Below, piece by piece: positions 42,500-52,247 of a stretch of DNA of 55,016 nt. The notes under the pieces were generated by a model. That model did no database searches, was not told the origin of the DNA, and worked only from the letters and a program-made list of their open reading frames with translations. Source of the stretch: Pseudomonadota bacterium (GTDB lineage: Bacteria; Pseudomonadota; Gammaproteobacteria; Acidiferrobacterales; Acidiferrobacteraceae). The stretch lies in contig JAJYHM010000022.1 of the NCBI GenBank assembly GCA_021784755.1, positions 38,719 to 93,734 on the forward strand, in the 5' to 3' direction. The position numbers were made by a program, and so were the translations under genes. The stretch's first letter is position 1, and each line of letters starts with the position of its first letter.

Positions 42500-43534
42500 T
42501 TATTGAAGCTCCTGCGAAGGACGGCCGAGATGATAATCGAGTGTCTTGCGTAGCGCCGTCGTCAGGTCGGTCCGCGGCTCCCACCCCAGATAATTCCGGG
42601 CATTCTCTATGGAAGGTACGCGCGTCAGGATGTCCTGATAGCCTTCGCCGTAGTACTCCTTTGAGTTCACCGCCACGATGTTCACCTGATCGGCAAGCTT
42701 GGCATAGCGCGGGTAGGATCGGACCAGGCTTACGAGGGCATCCGCCAGCTCTTTGATGGAGCAATCATTGCGGGGGTTGCCGATGTTGAAAATCCGGCCA
42801 TCGGCGCAGCCGTCCCGGTTTTCTATGATGCGCAGCAAGGCATCGACACCGTCGTCGATGTAGGTGAAGCTGCGCCGCTGGTTACCGCCGTCGACGAGCT
42901 GGATGTCCTTGCCGCGCAGGATATTGCCAAGGAACTGGGTCAAGACGCGCGAGCTGCCTTCCTTGGGTTCGAGGATATTGTCGAGTTTTGGCCCGATCCA
43001 GTTGAAGGGCCGGAAAAGCGTGAAGGGCAGGCCTTCCTTCCCGTAGGCGTAAATGACGCGATCCATGAGCTGCTTGGAGCACGAGTAAATCCAGCGCTGC
43101 TTGTGGATGGGCCCGAGGACCAAGTGGCTGGTCTCCTCATTGAAGGGCGTGTCCGCGCTCATGCCGTAGACCTCCGAGGTCGACGGAAACAGCACGCGCC
43201 GCTTATGGCGCACGCATTTACGCACGATGTCGAGGTTGGCCTCGAAATCGAGCTCGAAGACACGCAAAGGGTCGGTCACATAGGTCGCGGGGGTGGCGAT
43301 GGCCACCAAAGGCAGCACGACATCGCACTTCTTTATGTGGTATTCGATCCACTCGCGATTGACCGTGATGTCACCTTCCACGAAATGGAAGCGCGGATTC
43401 CCAAGACAGGTCTCGAGCTTGTCGTTGTTCATGTCCATGCCGTAGACCTCCCAATCCTTCTGCTCGAGGATAGTCTGCGTCAGACTGTTACCGATAAATC
43501 CGTTGACTCCCAGAATAAGGACTTTCAGGGCCAT
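42500..43534 (-). CDS. arnA: UDP-glucuronate decarboxylase, C-terminal ArnA equivalent
   Basis: 344 residues of an extended SDR protein. VLILGVNGFIGNSL (NAD loop), PSTSEVYGM, YSCSKQLMDRVIYAY (catalytic Tyr-x-x-x-Lys) and RPFNWIGPKLD match the dehydrogenase half of E. coli ArnA. It oxidises and decarboxylates UDP-glucuronate to UDP-Ara4O. In E. coli this domain is fused to the formyltransferase; here it is a separate gene following it after 37 bases. Confidence 0.93.
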   Translation of the reverse strand: MALKVLILGVNGFIGNSLTQTILEQKDWEVYGMDMNNDKLETCLGNPRFHFVEGDITVNREWIEYHIKKCDVVLPLVAIATPATYVTDPLRVFELDFEANLDIVRKCVRHKRRVLFPSTSEVYGMSADTPFNEETSHLVLGPIHKQRWIYSCSKQLMDRVIYAYGKEGLPFTLFRPFNWIGPKLDNILEPKEGSSRVLTQFLGNILRGKDIQLVDGGNQRRSFTYIDDGVDALLRIIENRDGCADGRIFNIGNPRNDCSIKELADALVSLVRSYPRYAKLADQVNIVAVNSKEYYGEGYQDILTRVPSIENARNYLGWEPRTDLTTALRKTLDYHLGRPSQELQ

Positions 43535-43571
43535 TACGCTTCTCCAAAATAATGACGGGGGGCGGTTGCCA

Positions 43572-44489
43572 TCAACCGACGCGCTCGCCTGTTATGAATC
43601 GCCGGCTTTCGGGCGCGACAGTACTCGCCCATTCCAGCCTTTCGACACGAAATCCGCCATCACGGGTCGTCACGATGAGCGGCTCGACTGATATCACGTG
43701 ACCGGGGGTCGGTCGCGCGCGCGCGGCCAAGTCGACGGGCCTGCCCCACCAGATCACGAAGCGCAGGCCCCGCACCTCACTGAAGGCGCCCGGGTAAGGC
43801 TCGGTGAGCGCACGCACGAAATTGAATATCGACGCCCCGCTGCTATCCCAGTCGATACGCCCATCCTCCGGCCCCCGGCCGCCAAAGGTCGTGGCCTGGC
43901 TCTCGTCCTGAGGGCGGCGGGGCGCGCGTCCTGCCATGATCGCATCATGGCTGCGCGCAAGCACCCTGACGGCGACATCGGTCACCTTTAAAAAGACATC
44001 TTGCGCGGTATCATCGGGGCCTATGATACAGGCCTCCTGATCGACGATATCGCCGGCGTCGGCGCGCCCGACCATGTAATGAAGGGTGGCGCCGGTCTCG
44101 CGCTCGCCGTGAATAATGGCCCAATTGACGGGCACCCGCCCCCGGTAGCGCGGCAATAGCGACCCATGCATGTTAAAGGCGCCGGCAGGCGGGATCGCGA
44201 GGATCTCGCGCGGGATCATGTTCCGGTAATAAAACGAGTAGATCACATCCGGACGCCATTCGCGAATCCGCGCGACGATCGCCGGGTCCTTTAATGACGA
44301 AGGGACAAGCACCGGTACGCCCGCTTGCCGCGCCAGGTCCGCGACCGAGCGAAACCAGATCCTTTCGCGCGGATTATCCTCGTGCGTAAAGACCGCCGAT
44401 ACCGCTACCCCGCGCGCAAGCAACCACTCGAGGCAGCGGTAGCCCACCTCGTGGTAAGCAAAGACTACGACGCGCGTGCTACTTGTCAT
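43572..44489 (-). CDS. UDP-Ara4N formyltransferase, N-terminal ArnA equivalent
   Basis: 305 residues, similar to the first ArnA domain. The formyltransferase core has FNMHGSLLPRYRGRVPVNWA (the catalytic Asn-x-His) and GATLHYMVGRADAGDIVDQ (the Asp that completes the triad), as in E. coli N102, H104 and D140. It uses N10-formyltetrahydrofolate to formylate UDP-Ara4N. A formyltransferase C-terminal domain follows (ATTFGGRGPEDGRIDW). It overlaps arnC by 11 bases. Confidence 0.9.
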   Translation of the reverse strand: MTSSTRVVVFAYHEVGYRCLEWLLARGVAVSAVFTHEDNPRERIWFRSVADLARQAGVPVLVPSSLKDPAIVARIREWRPDVIYSFYYRNMIPREILAIPPAGAFNMHGSLLPRYRGRVPVNWAIIHGERETGATLHYMVGRADAGDIVDQEACIIGPDDTAQDVFLKVTDVAVRVLARSHDAIMAGRAPRRPQDESQATTFGGRGPEDGRIDWDSSGASIFNFVRALTEPYPGAFSEVRGLRFVIWWGRPVDLAARARPTPGHVISVEPLIVTTRDGGFRVERLEWASTVAPESRRFITGERVG

Positions 44490-45420
44490 CGATCGCCTGA
44501 ATCACCTCGCGAATCACGAAGCGAGGTCGCTTACGCACCTCCAGATAAATTCGGCCGATATATTCGCCGATGATGCCGAGACCAAAGATTCCAAGCCCTA
44601 CAAGAAAGTACATGATGCCAAACAGCGTGAAGACGCCCTGAACCTCGGGACCCACGAAGATCCGCTGCAAAAGGAGATAAACCACGAGCAGGGCGCTCAA
44701 AAGCGACACCGCAAAGCCGAGCATGGTGAAAATCTGGAGCGGCACCAGCGAAAAGCCGGTCATGAGATCGAAATTCAGCCGCAAGAGGTTATAGATGTGG
44801 TACTTCGAGTGCCCGGCGGCGCGCGGCGCGTGCGCCACTTCGATCTCGGTCGGCTTGGCGGCGAAGCTGTAGGCGAGCGCGGGTATGAACGTGGAGACCT
44901 CGCCGCTCGTCGCGATGTTGTCCACGATATGCCGGCGATAGGCACGTAGCATGCACCCCTGGTCACGCATCTCGATGCGTGTGATCCGCGCCCGCACCAT
45001 ATTGATAAGACGCGAGGCGTTGCGGCGAAACCAGGTGTCCTGGCGATCGCGTCGATAGCCGCCGACAACATCGTAGCCTTGCTCGATCTTCTCGACGAGC
45101 CGGGGGATGTCCTCGGGCGGGTTCTGCAAGTCGGCGTCGAGAGTCACGATGATGTCGCCGCGCACATACTCGAAGGCCGCCATGATGGCCATGTGTTGGC
45201 CGAAGTTGCCGTTGAAGTTGATCACGCGCACCTGATCCGGGCGCTCTTGATACAGCTCCCGCAGGATCTCGCCGGAACGGTCGGCACTACCGTCGTTTGT
45301 GAACACGATCTCGTACGGCCGACCCATGCCATCGAGGACCGCGACAAGACGTTCGAACAGGGGGCGGAGATTCTCCTCCTCGTTGTAAACGGGGATGACG
45401 GCACTCAGGTAGGGGCGCAT
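44479..45420 (-). CDS. arnC: Undecaprenyl-phosphate 4-deoxy-4-formamido-L-arabinose transferase ArnC
   Basis: 313 residues: a GT2 glycosyltransferase domain (SAVIPVYNEEENLRPLF, NFNGNFGQHMAIMAAF, TLDADLQNPPED with the metal-binding DAD) followed by two membrane segments near residues 230-285. It moves the formylated sugar to undecaprenyl phosphate on the inner leaflet. It lies 3 bases after arnB. Confidence 0.95.
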   Translation of the reverse strand: MRPYLSAVIPVYNEEENLRPLFERLVAVLDGMGRPYEIVFTNDGSADRSGEILRELYQERPDQVRVINFNGNFGQHMAIMAAFEYVRGDIIVTLDADLQNPPEDIPRLVEKIEQGYDVVGGYRRDRQDTWFRRNASRLINMVRARITRIEMRDQGCMLRAYRRHIVDNIATSGEVSTFIPALAYSFAAKPTEIEVAHAPRAAGHSKYHIYNLLRLNFDLMTGFSLVPLQIFTMLGFAVSLLSALLVVYLLLQRIFVGPEVQGVFTLFGIMYFLVGLGIFGLGIIGEYIGRIYLEVRKRPRFVIREVIQAIDDK

Positions 45421-45423
45421 CCG

Positions 45424-46590
45424 TCAGGCCTTCTCGAACACATCGGCCATGGCCGCGATGACGCGGTCCTGGTCGGCGTCCGACATCATAGGAAAGAGCG
45501 GCAGACTCACGATGCGCTCCGAAATGGTCTCGGCGCGCGGGAAATCACCCAGCTGATAGCCGTAGCGGTCCCGGTAATAGGGGTAGAGGTGCGCCGCGCG
45601 GTAATGGATGGCCGTGCCGATATTACGCGCCTTCATCTCGGCCATGAAGCGCTCGCGGTCCATGCCCGCCGCCTCTGGGTTCAACAGAGGCGCAAACAGG
45701 TGCCAAGCCGGGCGATGGGGATAGGATGGGGATCCCGGCAACTCCCATTGGGGCCAGGCGGCGAGCCGCTCAAGGTAACGCTGCGCGAGCTCGGTGCGCC
45801 TCTGGATGAACCCCTCCAGGGCCGGAAGCTGATGGAGACCCAGCGCCGCCTGCATGTCCATCATATTATACTTGAATCCGGGCGCCACGATCTCGTAATG
45901 CGCCGCTCCCTGCTTGCCAAACCGATTCCAGGCCTCCCTGTCCATGCCATGAAAGCGCGAGAGCGCAACATCGGCAGCCAAGTGTTGATCCGTCGTTATG
46001 ACCGCACCGCCTTCGCCGGTCGTGATGTTCTTGTTGGGGTGGAAGCTAAAAACTTGCGTATCGCCGAACGCGCCGATGCGCCGACCCTTATATTCCGTGC
46101 CTATCGCATGGGCCGCATCTTCTATGACCCGCAGATTATGCTTGCGCGCCAACGCGTAGAGAGGATCGAGATCCACAGGTACGCCCGCGAAGTGCACGGG
46201 CACGAGCGCCCGCGTACGGGGCGTGATCGCCGCCTCGATCCGGGCGACATCCATGTTATAGGTGCCGGGCTCGACATCGACCAAGACCGGCCGGCCACCC
46301 GCTATCACGATCGTGTTCAAGGTGGCGGCGAAGGTCATGGGCGAGGTTATGACCTCGTCGCCCGGCAGCAGGCGCAAAGCCGCGAGCGCCAGATGGAGGC
46401 CCGCGGTCGCCGACGACAAGGCAAGCGCGAATCCGCCCCCGGTGTAAACCTTGAGAGCCTCCTCGAACTGCTTGACCCGGGGTCCTGTTGTGATCCACCC
46501 GGATCGCAGGCAGGCCACCACCTCATTGATCGCCTCCTCGCTCAAGGTGGGGCGCGAAAAGGGCAGAAACTCCTCCTCGGAATGACTCAT
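45424..46590 (-). CDS. arnB: UDP-4-amino-4-deoxy-L-arabinose aminotransferase ArnB
   Basis: 388 residues of the DegT/DnrJ/EryC1 aminotransferase family. SGWITTGPRVKQFEEAL at the start, ALSSATAGLHLAL, VIEDAAHAIGTEYKG and FSFHPNKNITTGEGGAV are diagnostic; the lysine of the last block holds PLP. It transfers an amino group from glutamate to UDP-Ara4O. GGAG precedes the ATG. One base separates it from the flippase gene. Confidence 0.95.
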   Translation of the reverse strand: MSHSEEEFLPFSRPTLSEEAINEVVACLRSGWITTGPRVKQFEEALKVYTGGGFALALSSATAGLHLALAALRLLPGDEVITSPMTFAATLNTIVIAGGRPVLVDVEPGTYNMDVARIEAAITPRTRALVPVHFAGVPVDLDPLYALARKHNLRVIEDAAHAIGTEYKGRRIGAFGDTQVFSFHPNKNITTGEGGAVITTDQHLAADVALSRFHGMDREAWNRFGKQGAAHYEIVAPGFKYNMMDMQAALGLHQLPALEGFIQRRTELAQRYLERLAAWPQWELPGSPSYPHRPAWHLFAPLLNPEAAGMDRERFMAEMKARNIGTAIHYRAAHLYPYYRDRYGYQLGDFPRAETISERIVSLPLFPMMSDADQDRVIAAMADVFEKA

Positions 46591-46591
46591 G

Positions 46592-46957
46592 TCAGCTCCT
46601 TGTTATGAGGTAGGTGCCGAGAATGATGACGGCGATCCCGGCAAGCCGCACGGGGGTCAGTGCTTCCTGGAAGAGGTAATAGCTCGCCACTGCGTTCATG
46701 ATATAGCCGAGACTCAGCATAGGGTAAGCAAAGCTGACCTGGACGCGCGACAAGACCAGGAGCCAGACGACGAAGCTTATGACATACATCGCAAGCCCGG
46801 CGAACACGAAAGGATTGAAAGCAACGCGTAAGCCAATGGGGACGATGTTCGCCCAATCGAATGCGAAATAACCGATACGCCGCATCCCCTCCTTCAAGAC
46901 GAGTTGGGCCGCGGCATTCAGGAACACGCCAAGAAGTATGAGCGGCAAGTAACGCAT
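46592..46957 (-). CDS. arnE: ArnE-like small flippase subunit (EamA/SMR type)
   Basis: 121 residues with four hydrophobic helices (LPLILLGVFLNAAAQLVLKE, NPFVFAGLAMYVISFVVWLL, VSFAYPMLSLGYIMNAVASY and VRLAGIAVIILGTYLI). The SMR-type fold and operon position fit the flippase that moves undecaprenyl-phosphate-L-Ara4N across the inner membrane. E. coli uses an ArnE/ArnF pair; only one subunit is visible here, so it may act as a homodimer. Calling it ArnE rather than ArnF is a convention. Confidence 0.85.
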   Translation of the reverse strand: MRYLPLILLGVFLNAAAQLVLKEGMRRIGYFAFDWANIVPIGLRVAFNPFVFAGLAMYVISFVVWLLVLSRVQVSFAYPMLSLGYIMNAVASYYLFQEALTPVRLAGIAVIILGTYLITRS

Positions 46958-46959
46958 GG

Positions 46960-48636
46960 TCAGGACGCCTTGTTGCCTACGATGACATTGAAGTGGTTGC
47001 CGGTCACCATATACATCCGGACCCCGCGTTTACGCAGACTCTGGTAGGTCGGACGGCTCGTGACCATGTAAACGGTGCGATCACTGTCCCACTGCCGCCA
47101 AAACGCCGGACCCCGCATGACCCAAGGCGTCTTTTCGAGCGTCGTGCCGTAACCGAGTTCGCCCTTGTAGTTCACGATCTCGACGCGTCGGCGCAGATAA
47201 AAGGGCACATCCTGGTAGTACCAACCATAGCAGGCGACGATCGCCTTGGGGGTAAGCAGGGGCCGCAGTTTCAAAGCCAAGGTCTTCACGCTGCGCGTGT
47301 CGAGATAGGAGGCCGAGGCATTGACGCCCAACAAAAAGAGACTGAAGCCGGCGGCAAGCGTGAAGACCCCGGCCGCAAGACCGCGCTTCAAACCGGCCCA
47401 GCTCGCCGCCACCGACGTCAGGGCCAGGATGGCGCCGAGCACCCCCATGGCGATGGCCATGGCATGAGGGTCCAGGCTCGGGCGAGTGGCGGGGACCACA
47501 AAGGCGGCGGCTGCACCCAAGGCGACCCCCACGGGCGCAATCGCCCGAAACGCCCATCGGTCACCCCGAGCAAGGGGTTCATCCCAACGCGCATCGAGGT
47601 AGCGGCCGATCAGGATGGCAAGCGGCGGGAACACGGGCAGGATGTAGGGGACGAGCTTGGAATCGGACGCCGAGAAAAAAACAAAGATCGAGCCTACCCA
47701 GATGGCGAGCAGCAAGGTCTCGGCGTGCGCCACCCGGTCGCGCCATAGGGGCCTTAAGTTGAATCGCAGGCTTTGGACGATAAACGCGCTCCAAGGCAGG
47801 ATGCCCGCCAACAGGATGGGCAGAAAATACCAGAACGGCTGATAACGGTGCGCGACGTCCGTAAGGTAGCGCTCAAAGTGCTGGCGGATGAAATAATAGT
47901 GCAGAAAGGTCGGGTGCTTCAGCTGCACGAGGATGTGCCAAGGGGCGGCCACCAAAAAGAAAAGGGCAAAACCGGTCGGCGCATACATACGCCGCAGGAT
48001 GGACCAGTCCCAGAGCGCGATGATCCAAAGCCCGATAGCCATCATCGGGAATACGACACCGATCAGACCCTTGGTGAGGGTGGCGAGCGCCGCCAACACG
48101 AATGCCGTCCACATGCCCAATCGCCGATGCCACCCCGGAGGTTCGCGATGAGCCAACATGAAAGCGAAAAGCGTAAGCGACAGCAGCACAGAGACCGTCA
48201 TGTCCAGCGTGACGAGATGGCCCATCCCGAAATAGAGCAGGGAGGTTCCAAGGACTAGGGCGGACAAAAGGCCCGTGCGCCGTCCATAGAAGGCTCGACC
48301 GGCGGCATAGACCGCCACACAGCCCAGAACCGCGAAAAACGCCGTCCAGAACCGCATGGACCACTCGCTTAAGCCGAGCACCCGAATCGACAGGGTCTGT
48401 AGCCAGTAGAAAAGCGGCGGTTTCTCGAAATACAGCACGCCGTCGAGTCGCGGGGTAATGTAGTGTCCGGTCGCCACCATCTGGCGCGGAATCTCGGAAT
48501 AACGCGCCTCGTCGGGCACGCCGAGCTCCCGGCTCCCGAGCATGATGCCAAAGAGGAGTGCCGCCACGAGAGTGACGAGAAAGACGTCGGACGACCAGGA
48601 GCGACGAGGCGACGTGGTTTGGGGAGTCAAAGACAT
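46960..48636 (-). CDS. arnT: Lipid A L-Ara4N transferase ArnT (GT83)
   Basis: 558 residues from the ATG beginning MSLTPQTTSPRRSW; E. coli ArnT has 550. An open frame upstream would add 41 residues with no support. About 12 membrane helices in the N-terminal two-thirds. The PMT-type catalytic region is PDEARYSEIPRQM with VLYFEKPPLFYWL following. The C-terminal periplasmic part follows. It transfers L-Ara4N from undecaprenyl phosphate to lipid A phosphates. It heads the minus-strand operon arnT-arnE-arnB-arnC-formyltransferase-decarboxylase-arnD-hrpB; no PmrA-type site was seen upstream. Confidence 0.9.
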   Translation of the reverse strand: MSLTPQTTSPRRSWSSDVFLVTLVAALLFGIMLGSRELGVPDEARYSEIPRQMVATGHYITPRLDGVLYFEKPPLFYWLQTLSIRVLGLSEWSMRFWTAFFAVLGCVAVYAAGRAFYGRRTGLLSALVLGTSLLYFGMGHLVTLDMTVSVLLSLTLFAFMLAHREPPGWHRRLGMWTAFVLAALATLTKGLIGVVFPMMAIGLWIIALWDWSILRRMYAPTGFALFFLVAAPWHILVQLKHPTFLHYYFIRQHFERYLTDVAHRYQPFWYFLPILLAGILPWSAFIVQSLRFNLRPLWRDRVAHAETLLLAIWVGSIFVFFSASDSKLVPYILPVFPPLAILIGRYLDARWDEPLARGDRWAFRAIAPVGVALGAAAAFVVPATRPSLDPHAMAIAMGVLGAILALTSVAASWAGLKRGLAAGVFTLAAGFSLFLLGVNASASYLDTRSVKTLALKLRPLLTPKAIVACYGWYYQDVPFYLRRRVEIVNYKGELGYGTTLEKTPWVMRGPAFWRQWDSDRTVYMVTSRPTYQSLRKRGVRMYMVTGNHFNVIVGNKAS

Positions 48637-48807
48637 GGCACAACGGGATCTGGAGTTGCGCGGCAGGGTAGCACATATGAGGGGCATAAGGCAGACCGAT
48701 ATTGCCGCCGGGCCCGTTTTTTCCCTCGAGGTCGGGGCGGTTGCGCCGTTTATCGCCATCCGCTACCCTAGCACGGTTAAAAAAACCGATGGATGGAGCC
48801 TTGAACG

Positions 48808-49260
48808 ATGAAAAATTCGCGGATCAGAATACTGGCTGGCGCGGTCACCTTGGCGGTAACCACGACGGCCTTCGCCTCCCCTGCCTCTGTCGCCCTCTCG
48901 CAAGCCGTACAAAGAGGGGCACACATATTCAACACCGACAGCTTTGGTAGCCACGAGCGCAATGCCCACGGACAGCATACGACCTGCTCCACCTGCCATA
49001 TCGACGGAGGTCGGGTCATGGGGCGCCTGCCGAACGGCAAGAGGATCCCGAGTCTCGTGAACGCGGCCGCCATCTTTCCGCGGTACAACCCGAAGATGCA
49101 CAAGGTCATCACCTTGGAGACCCAGATCCGCTCGTGCGTGCATAACGGTCTGCTCGGACATCCGCCCGCTTACGGGAGCCAAACCATGGCCGACCTCGTC
49201 AGCTACCTCGGATCACTCGCCCATGGGCAGCGGGTGATGATAGGCGGCATGCCGCACTAA
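48808..49260 (+). CDS. Periplasmic monoheme cytochrome c
   Basis: 150 residues with a signal peptide (MKNSRIRILAGAVTLAVTTT, cleaved near AFA-SPA) and one heme site CSTCH at 60-64. The C-terminal half (RIPSLVNAAA, LETQIRSCVHNGLLG, MADLVSYLGSLAHGQ) recalls the cytochrome domains of SoxA, SoxX and TsdA, where a Met or a modified Cys ligates the iron. It may take electrons in sulfur oxidation or respiration. It stands alone between divergent arnT and convergent yfcE-like genes. Confidence 0.85.
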   Translation: MKNSRIRILAGAVTLAVTTTAFASPASVALSQAVQRGAHIFNTDSFGSHERNAHGQHTTCSTCHIDGGRVMGRLPNGKRIPSLVNAAAIFPRYNPKMHKVITLETQIRSCVHNGLLGHPPAYGSQTMADLVSYLGSLAHGQRVMIGGMPH

Positions 49261-49781
49261 CGCGGCTTGGGCGGCGGCACCTCACGAATCGCAAAGGTCA
49301 TCTCCTCGAGATCCGCGATAATATAGGTCGCCGCCGCGCCCACACCCCCCACGGTCCCCGGGTTGACCATAGTGGTCTTGCCACCCTTCACGTTCGGGAC
49401 CGCTTTGACCTCGGCCACGTGATCGTGCCCGCAACACACGATATCCCAGTCGCCCGTACACGCCAGCGCGTAAGCATAGTGCGGGTAATGCACAAGAAAG
49501 ACGCGGCGACCCCCGAGCCCTATATCGGCGTCCTGGCCGTAATAACGCACGAAAGTCTCCGGTTCGTGGCCTAGCCGCGACATATGGAAGGTGTCACCCG
49601 TGTTGTTCCCGTGGATGGCGTGAACCGGCAAGCCGTGCCGGCGCAGGGTGCGCAGGGTGCTTGGGGCCACGATATCGCCGCAGTGGAGCACGGCTTGGGC
49701 CCCGAGGACCCGAGCCTCGGCTACGGCGGCGTTCAGGAGTTCACGGTTGTCATGGCTATCGGAGACAATGCAGATCTTCAT
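49257..49781 (-). CDS. YfcE/MJ0936-type metallophosphoesterase
   Basis: 174 residues. Metal-binding motifs of the calcineurin-like fold are SDSHDN, LHCGDI, IHGNNTGD (Asn in the GNxD position) and CCGHDHVA; NPGTVGGVGA follows. Small proteins of this type hydrolyse phosphodiesters in the cytoplasm; the natural substrate is unknown. Its stop overlaps the cytochrome stop region by four bases (convergent). Confidence 0.9.
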   Translation of the reverse strand: MKICIVSDSHDNRELLNAAVAEARVLGAQAVLHCGDIVAPSTLRTLRRHGLPVHAIHGNNTGDTFHMSRLGHEPETFVRYYGQDADIGLGGRRVFLVHYPHYAYALACTGDWDIVCCGHDHVAEVKAVPNVKGGKTTMVNPGTVGGVGAAATYIIADLEEMTFAIREVPPPKPR

Positions 49782-49878
49782 GCGCGCAGTCTAGCAAGTT
49801 CGGTGACGTCCGACACCTCGCGGTGAGACGCAGGCATGCCCGGACCGCGCCCGTGAGCGGGCACGCGAGGGGAAGAGA

Positions 49879-49902
49879 CCCGCGGCCCCACCGGGCCGCG
49901 GG
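49879..49902 (-). terminator. Hairpin terminator of the pfp-hppA operon
   Basis: CCCGCGGCCC and GGGCCGCGGG form a 10-bp GC stem with a 4-base loop, 17 bases after the hppA stop. On the minus strand it is followed by GTCTCTTCC, a poor U-run, so termination is likely but not certain. Confidence 0.65.
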
Positions 49903-49918
49903 CAGGAACGAAGGACCC

Positions 49919-51967
49919 CTAAAAGTGGAGCAAGGGGACCAGTAAGAGCGCCACGATATTGATGATCTTGATCATGGGATTGACCGCGGGCCCCGCCGTG
50001 TCCTTATACGGGTCGCCCACCGTATCCCCAGTCACGGCGGCCTTGTGGGCGTCCGACCCTTTGCCCCCGAAGTGGTTGTCCTCTATGTACTTTTTGGCGT
50101 TATCCCAGGCACCGCCCCCGGTCGTCATGGAGATGGCCACGAACAAGCCCGTGACGATACTGCCCATCAAGAGGCCGCCCAAGGCCTGCGCCCCGAGCAG
50201 AATACCGACGGCCACTGGCACCAGGACCGGCAGCAGCGAGGGGATGATCATCTCCCGGATCGCCGCCTTCGTGAGCATGTCGACCGCGCGCGAGTAATCG
50301 GGCCGACCGCTGCCGTCCATGATACCTGGGATCTCCTTGAACTGGCGACGCACCTCGACCACAACCGCGCCTGCCGCCCGGCCGACCGCCTCCATGGCCA
50401 TGGCACCAAATAGGTAGGGGACGAGCCCGCCCAGGAAGAGGCCGATGATCACCATATGGTTAGAGAGATCGAAGCTCACAACCTGGCCTGTGCGCGCCGT
50501 GAGCTCGTGCGTAAAGTCGGAAAAGAGCACGAGCGCGGCAAGCCCAGCCGATCCTATGGCATAACCCTTGGTGACGGCCTTGGTGGTGTTCCCCACGGCG
50601 TCAAGCGGGTCGGTCACCGCCCGCACCGCAGGCGGCAGGTTGGCCATTTCGGCAATGCCGCCGGCGTTGTCGGTTATGGGGCCGTAGGCGTCAAGCGCGA
50701 TGATCATGCCGGCAAGTGAGAGCATAGCGGTCGCAGCGACCGCTATGCCATAGAGTCCCGCGAAGTGATACGCGAGACCTATGCCCCCACAGATCACGAG
50801 CACAGGCGCGGCCGTGGCCTTCATCGACACCGCAAGCCCGGCTATGACGTTTGTGCCATGCCCCGTAGTGGAGGCCTGCGCGATCGAACGGACCGGCTTG
50901 TACTCGGTGGCCGTGTAATATTCGGTGATGACGACCAACAGACCCGTGACGAGCAGACCGGTCAACGCCGAATAGTAGATGTCGTCGACCGACAAGGGCA
51001 GGCTACCTGCGGAAAAGGCGGGGACCCCGCGCATGAGCCAGACCGTGACCGGATAGAACGCAATCGCCGCGATCACTCCTGTGACGATCAAGCCGCGGTA
51101 GAGGGCGTTCATGATCTTGCCCCCATCGCGCGCCCGCACAAACCAAGTGCCGATGATAGAGGCGACGATGGAGGCGGCGCCCAGCGCGAGCGGGTAAATA
51201 AGTGCCCCGCGGAAACCCGGAAAATCCAGATGCCCGAGCAATAAGGTGGCGACCACCGTGACCGCGTAGGTCTCGAAGAGGTCGGCGGCCATGCCGGCGC
51301 AATCCCCGACATTGTCCCCCACGTTATCGGCGATGACGGCGGGGTTGCGCGGGTCGTCCTCCGGAATACCAGCCTCCACCTTGCCCACAAGGTCCGCACC
51401 GACATCCGCGCCCTTGGTAAAGATTCCGCCGCCCAGACGGGCAAAGATCGAAATCAACGAACCCCCAAAAGCGAGCCCCACGAGGGGCGAGACGTCGATA
51501 TGGCCCGAGGCCGGCGTGAGCGCGAGCAGCACCGCGAAGTAGCCGGCCACGCCCAGGAGCCCCAATCCCACGACCAAAAGGCCGGTAATGGAGCCGCCGC
51601 GAAAAGCGACCCGCAAGGCCGCGTTGATGCCGCCCGAGGCGGCAGCAGCGGTGCGAACGTTCGAGCGAACCGAGACGTTCATCCCGATATAGCCTGCAAG
51701 CCCCGACAAGATTGCGCCGATGGCGAAGCCAATGGCCGTCAGGGAATGAAGGAAGAAGAAGATCAGAACAAAAAGCGAGACACCGACCAGGGCGACGGTG
51801 CGGTATTGACGATTCAAGTAGGCCTTGGCCCCTTCCTGAACAGCTTGCGCAATCTCCATCATGCGCGCGGTGCCGGTGGGTTGCTTCATAACCCAAAGAG
51901 TGGAAATACCGCCGTATAACAGCGCCAACAGGGCACAAAAGAACACGACCGCAAGATCGACAAACAT
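49919..51967 (-). CDS. hppA: K+-independent proton-translocating membrane pyrophosphatase
   Basis: 682 residues with about 16 membrane helices. The pyrophosphate site is [20 protein letters not shown], and the block [20 protein letters not shown] follows. [17 protein letters not shown] carries the lysine that marks the K+-independent proton-pumping subfamily, where K+-dependent enzymes have Ala. It uses PPi hydrolysis to pump protons, or makes PPi from the gradient. It follows pfp and a 71-residue protein on the same strand, linking PPi use to glycolysis. Confidence 0.96.
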   Translation of the reverse strand: MFVDLAVVFFCALLALLYGGISTLWVMKQPTGTARMMEIAQAVQEGAKAYLNRQYRTVALVGVSLFVLIFFFLHSLTAIGFAIGAILSGLAGYIGMNVSVRSNVRTAAAASGGINAALRVAFRGGSITGLLVVGLGLLGVAGYFAVLLALTPASGHIDVSPLVGLAFGGSLISIFARLGGGIFTKGADVGADLVGKVEAGIPEDDPRNPAVIADNVGDNVGDCAGMAADLFETYAVTVVATLLLGHLDFPGFRGALIYPLALGAASIVASIIGTWFVRARDGGKIMNALYRGLIVTGVIAAIAFYPVTVWLMRGVPAFSAGSLPLSVDDIYYSALTGLLVTGLLVVITEYYTATEYKPVRSIAQASTTGHGTNVIAGLAVSMKATAAPVLVICGGIGLAYHFAGLYGIAVAATAMLSLAGMIIALDAYGPITDNAGGIAEMANLPPAVRAVTDPLDAVGNTTKAVTKGYAIGSAGLAALVLFSDFTHELTARTGQVVSFDLSNHMVIIGLFLGGLVPYLFGAMAMEAVGRAAGAVVVEVRRQFKEIPGIMDGSGRPDYSRAVDMLTKAAIREMIIPSLLPVLVPVAVGILLGAQALGGLLMGSIVTGLFVAISMTTGGGAWDNAKKYIEDNHFGGKGSDAHKAAVTGDTVGDPYKDTAGPAVNPMIKIINIVALLLVPLLHF

Positions 51968-52029
51968 GCTATGGCTCCCCTAGGATGACAATGCAAAAAT
52001 GGCAAATCCCGGGGCGGGCGCCTTTGATG

Positions 52030-52245
52030 TTATGACTTCTTTAGCGCCAACCCCCCTTCGAACCGGGTACCCGGTTCGAAACCAAAAACACGGTCCAACC
52101 CCACCTCGCAGATCAAACCGTCGACCGCAGCCTGCCCATGCTCGCGGAAGACCTCCGAGAGTATGACCTTGGCTGCGTTGCCGTTATAAAAGCCCCCGAA
52201 ACCAGCTTGCACCTGCAAGAGCTCGCGGGCCTTGTCAATTGTCAT
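52030..52245 (-). CDS. Small conserved-looking protein between pfp and hppA
   Basis: 71 residues from the ATG 2 bases after the pfp stop. The sequence (MTIDKARELLQVQAGFGGFY, then NAAKVILSEVFREHG, GLICEVGLDRVFGFEPGTRF) is well-formed, mixed helix and strand, with no membrane segment or known motif I can name. Its position between two PPi enzymes suggests a role in their regulation or assembly. A longer upstream frame runs into pfp and is not used. Confidence 0.75.
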   Translation of the reverse strand: MTIDKARELLQVQAGFGGFYNGNAAKVILSEVFREHGQAAVDGLICEVGLDRVFGFEPGTRFEGGLALKKS

Positions 52246-52247
52246 GG

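Noticed and set aside
45079-46608. Long plus-strand open frame of 509 codons over arnC-arnB
   Set aside because: Antisense to two well-supported genes, without motifs or a ribosome site of its own.
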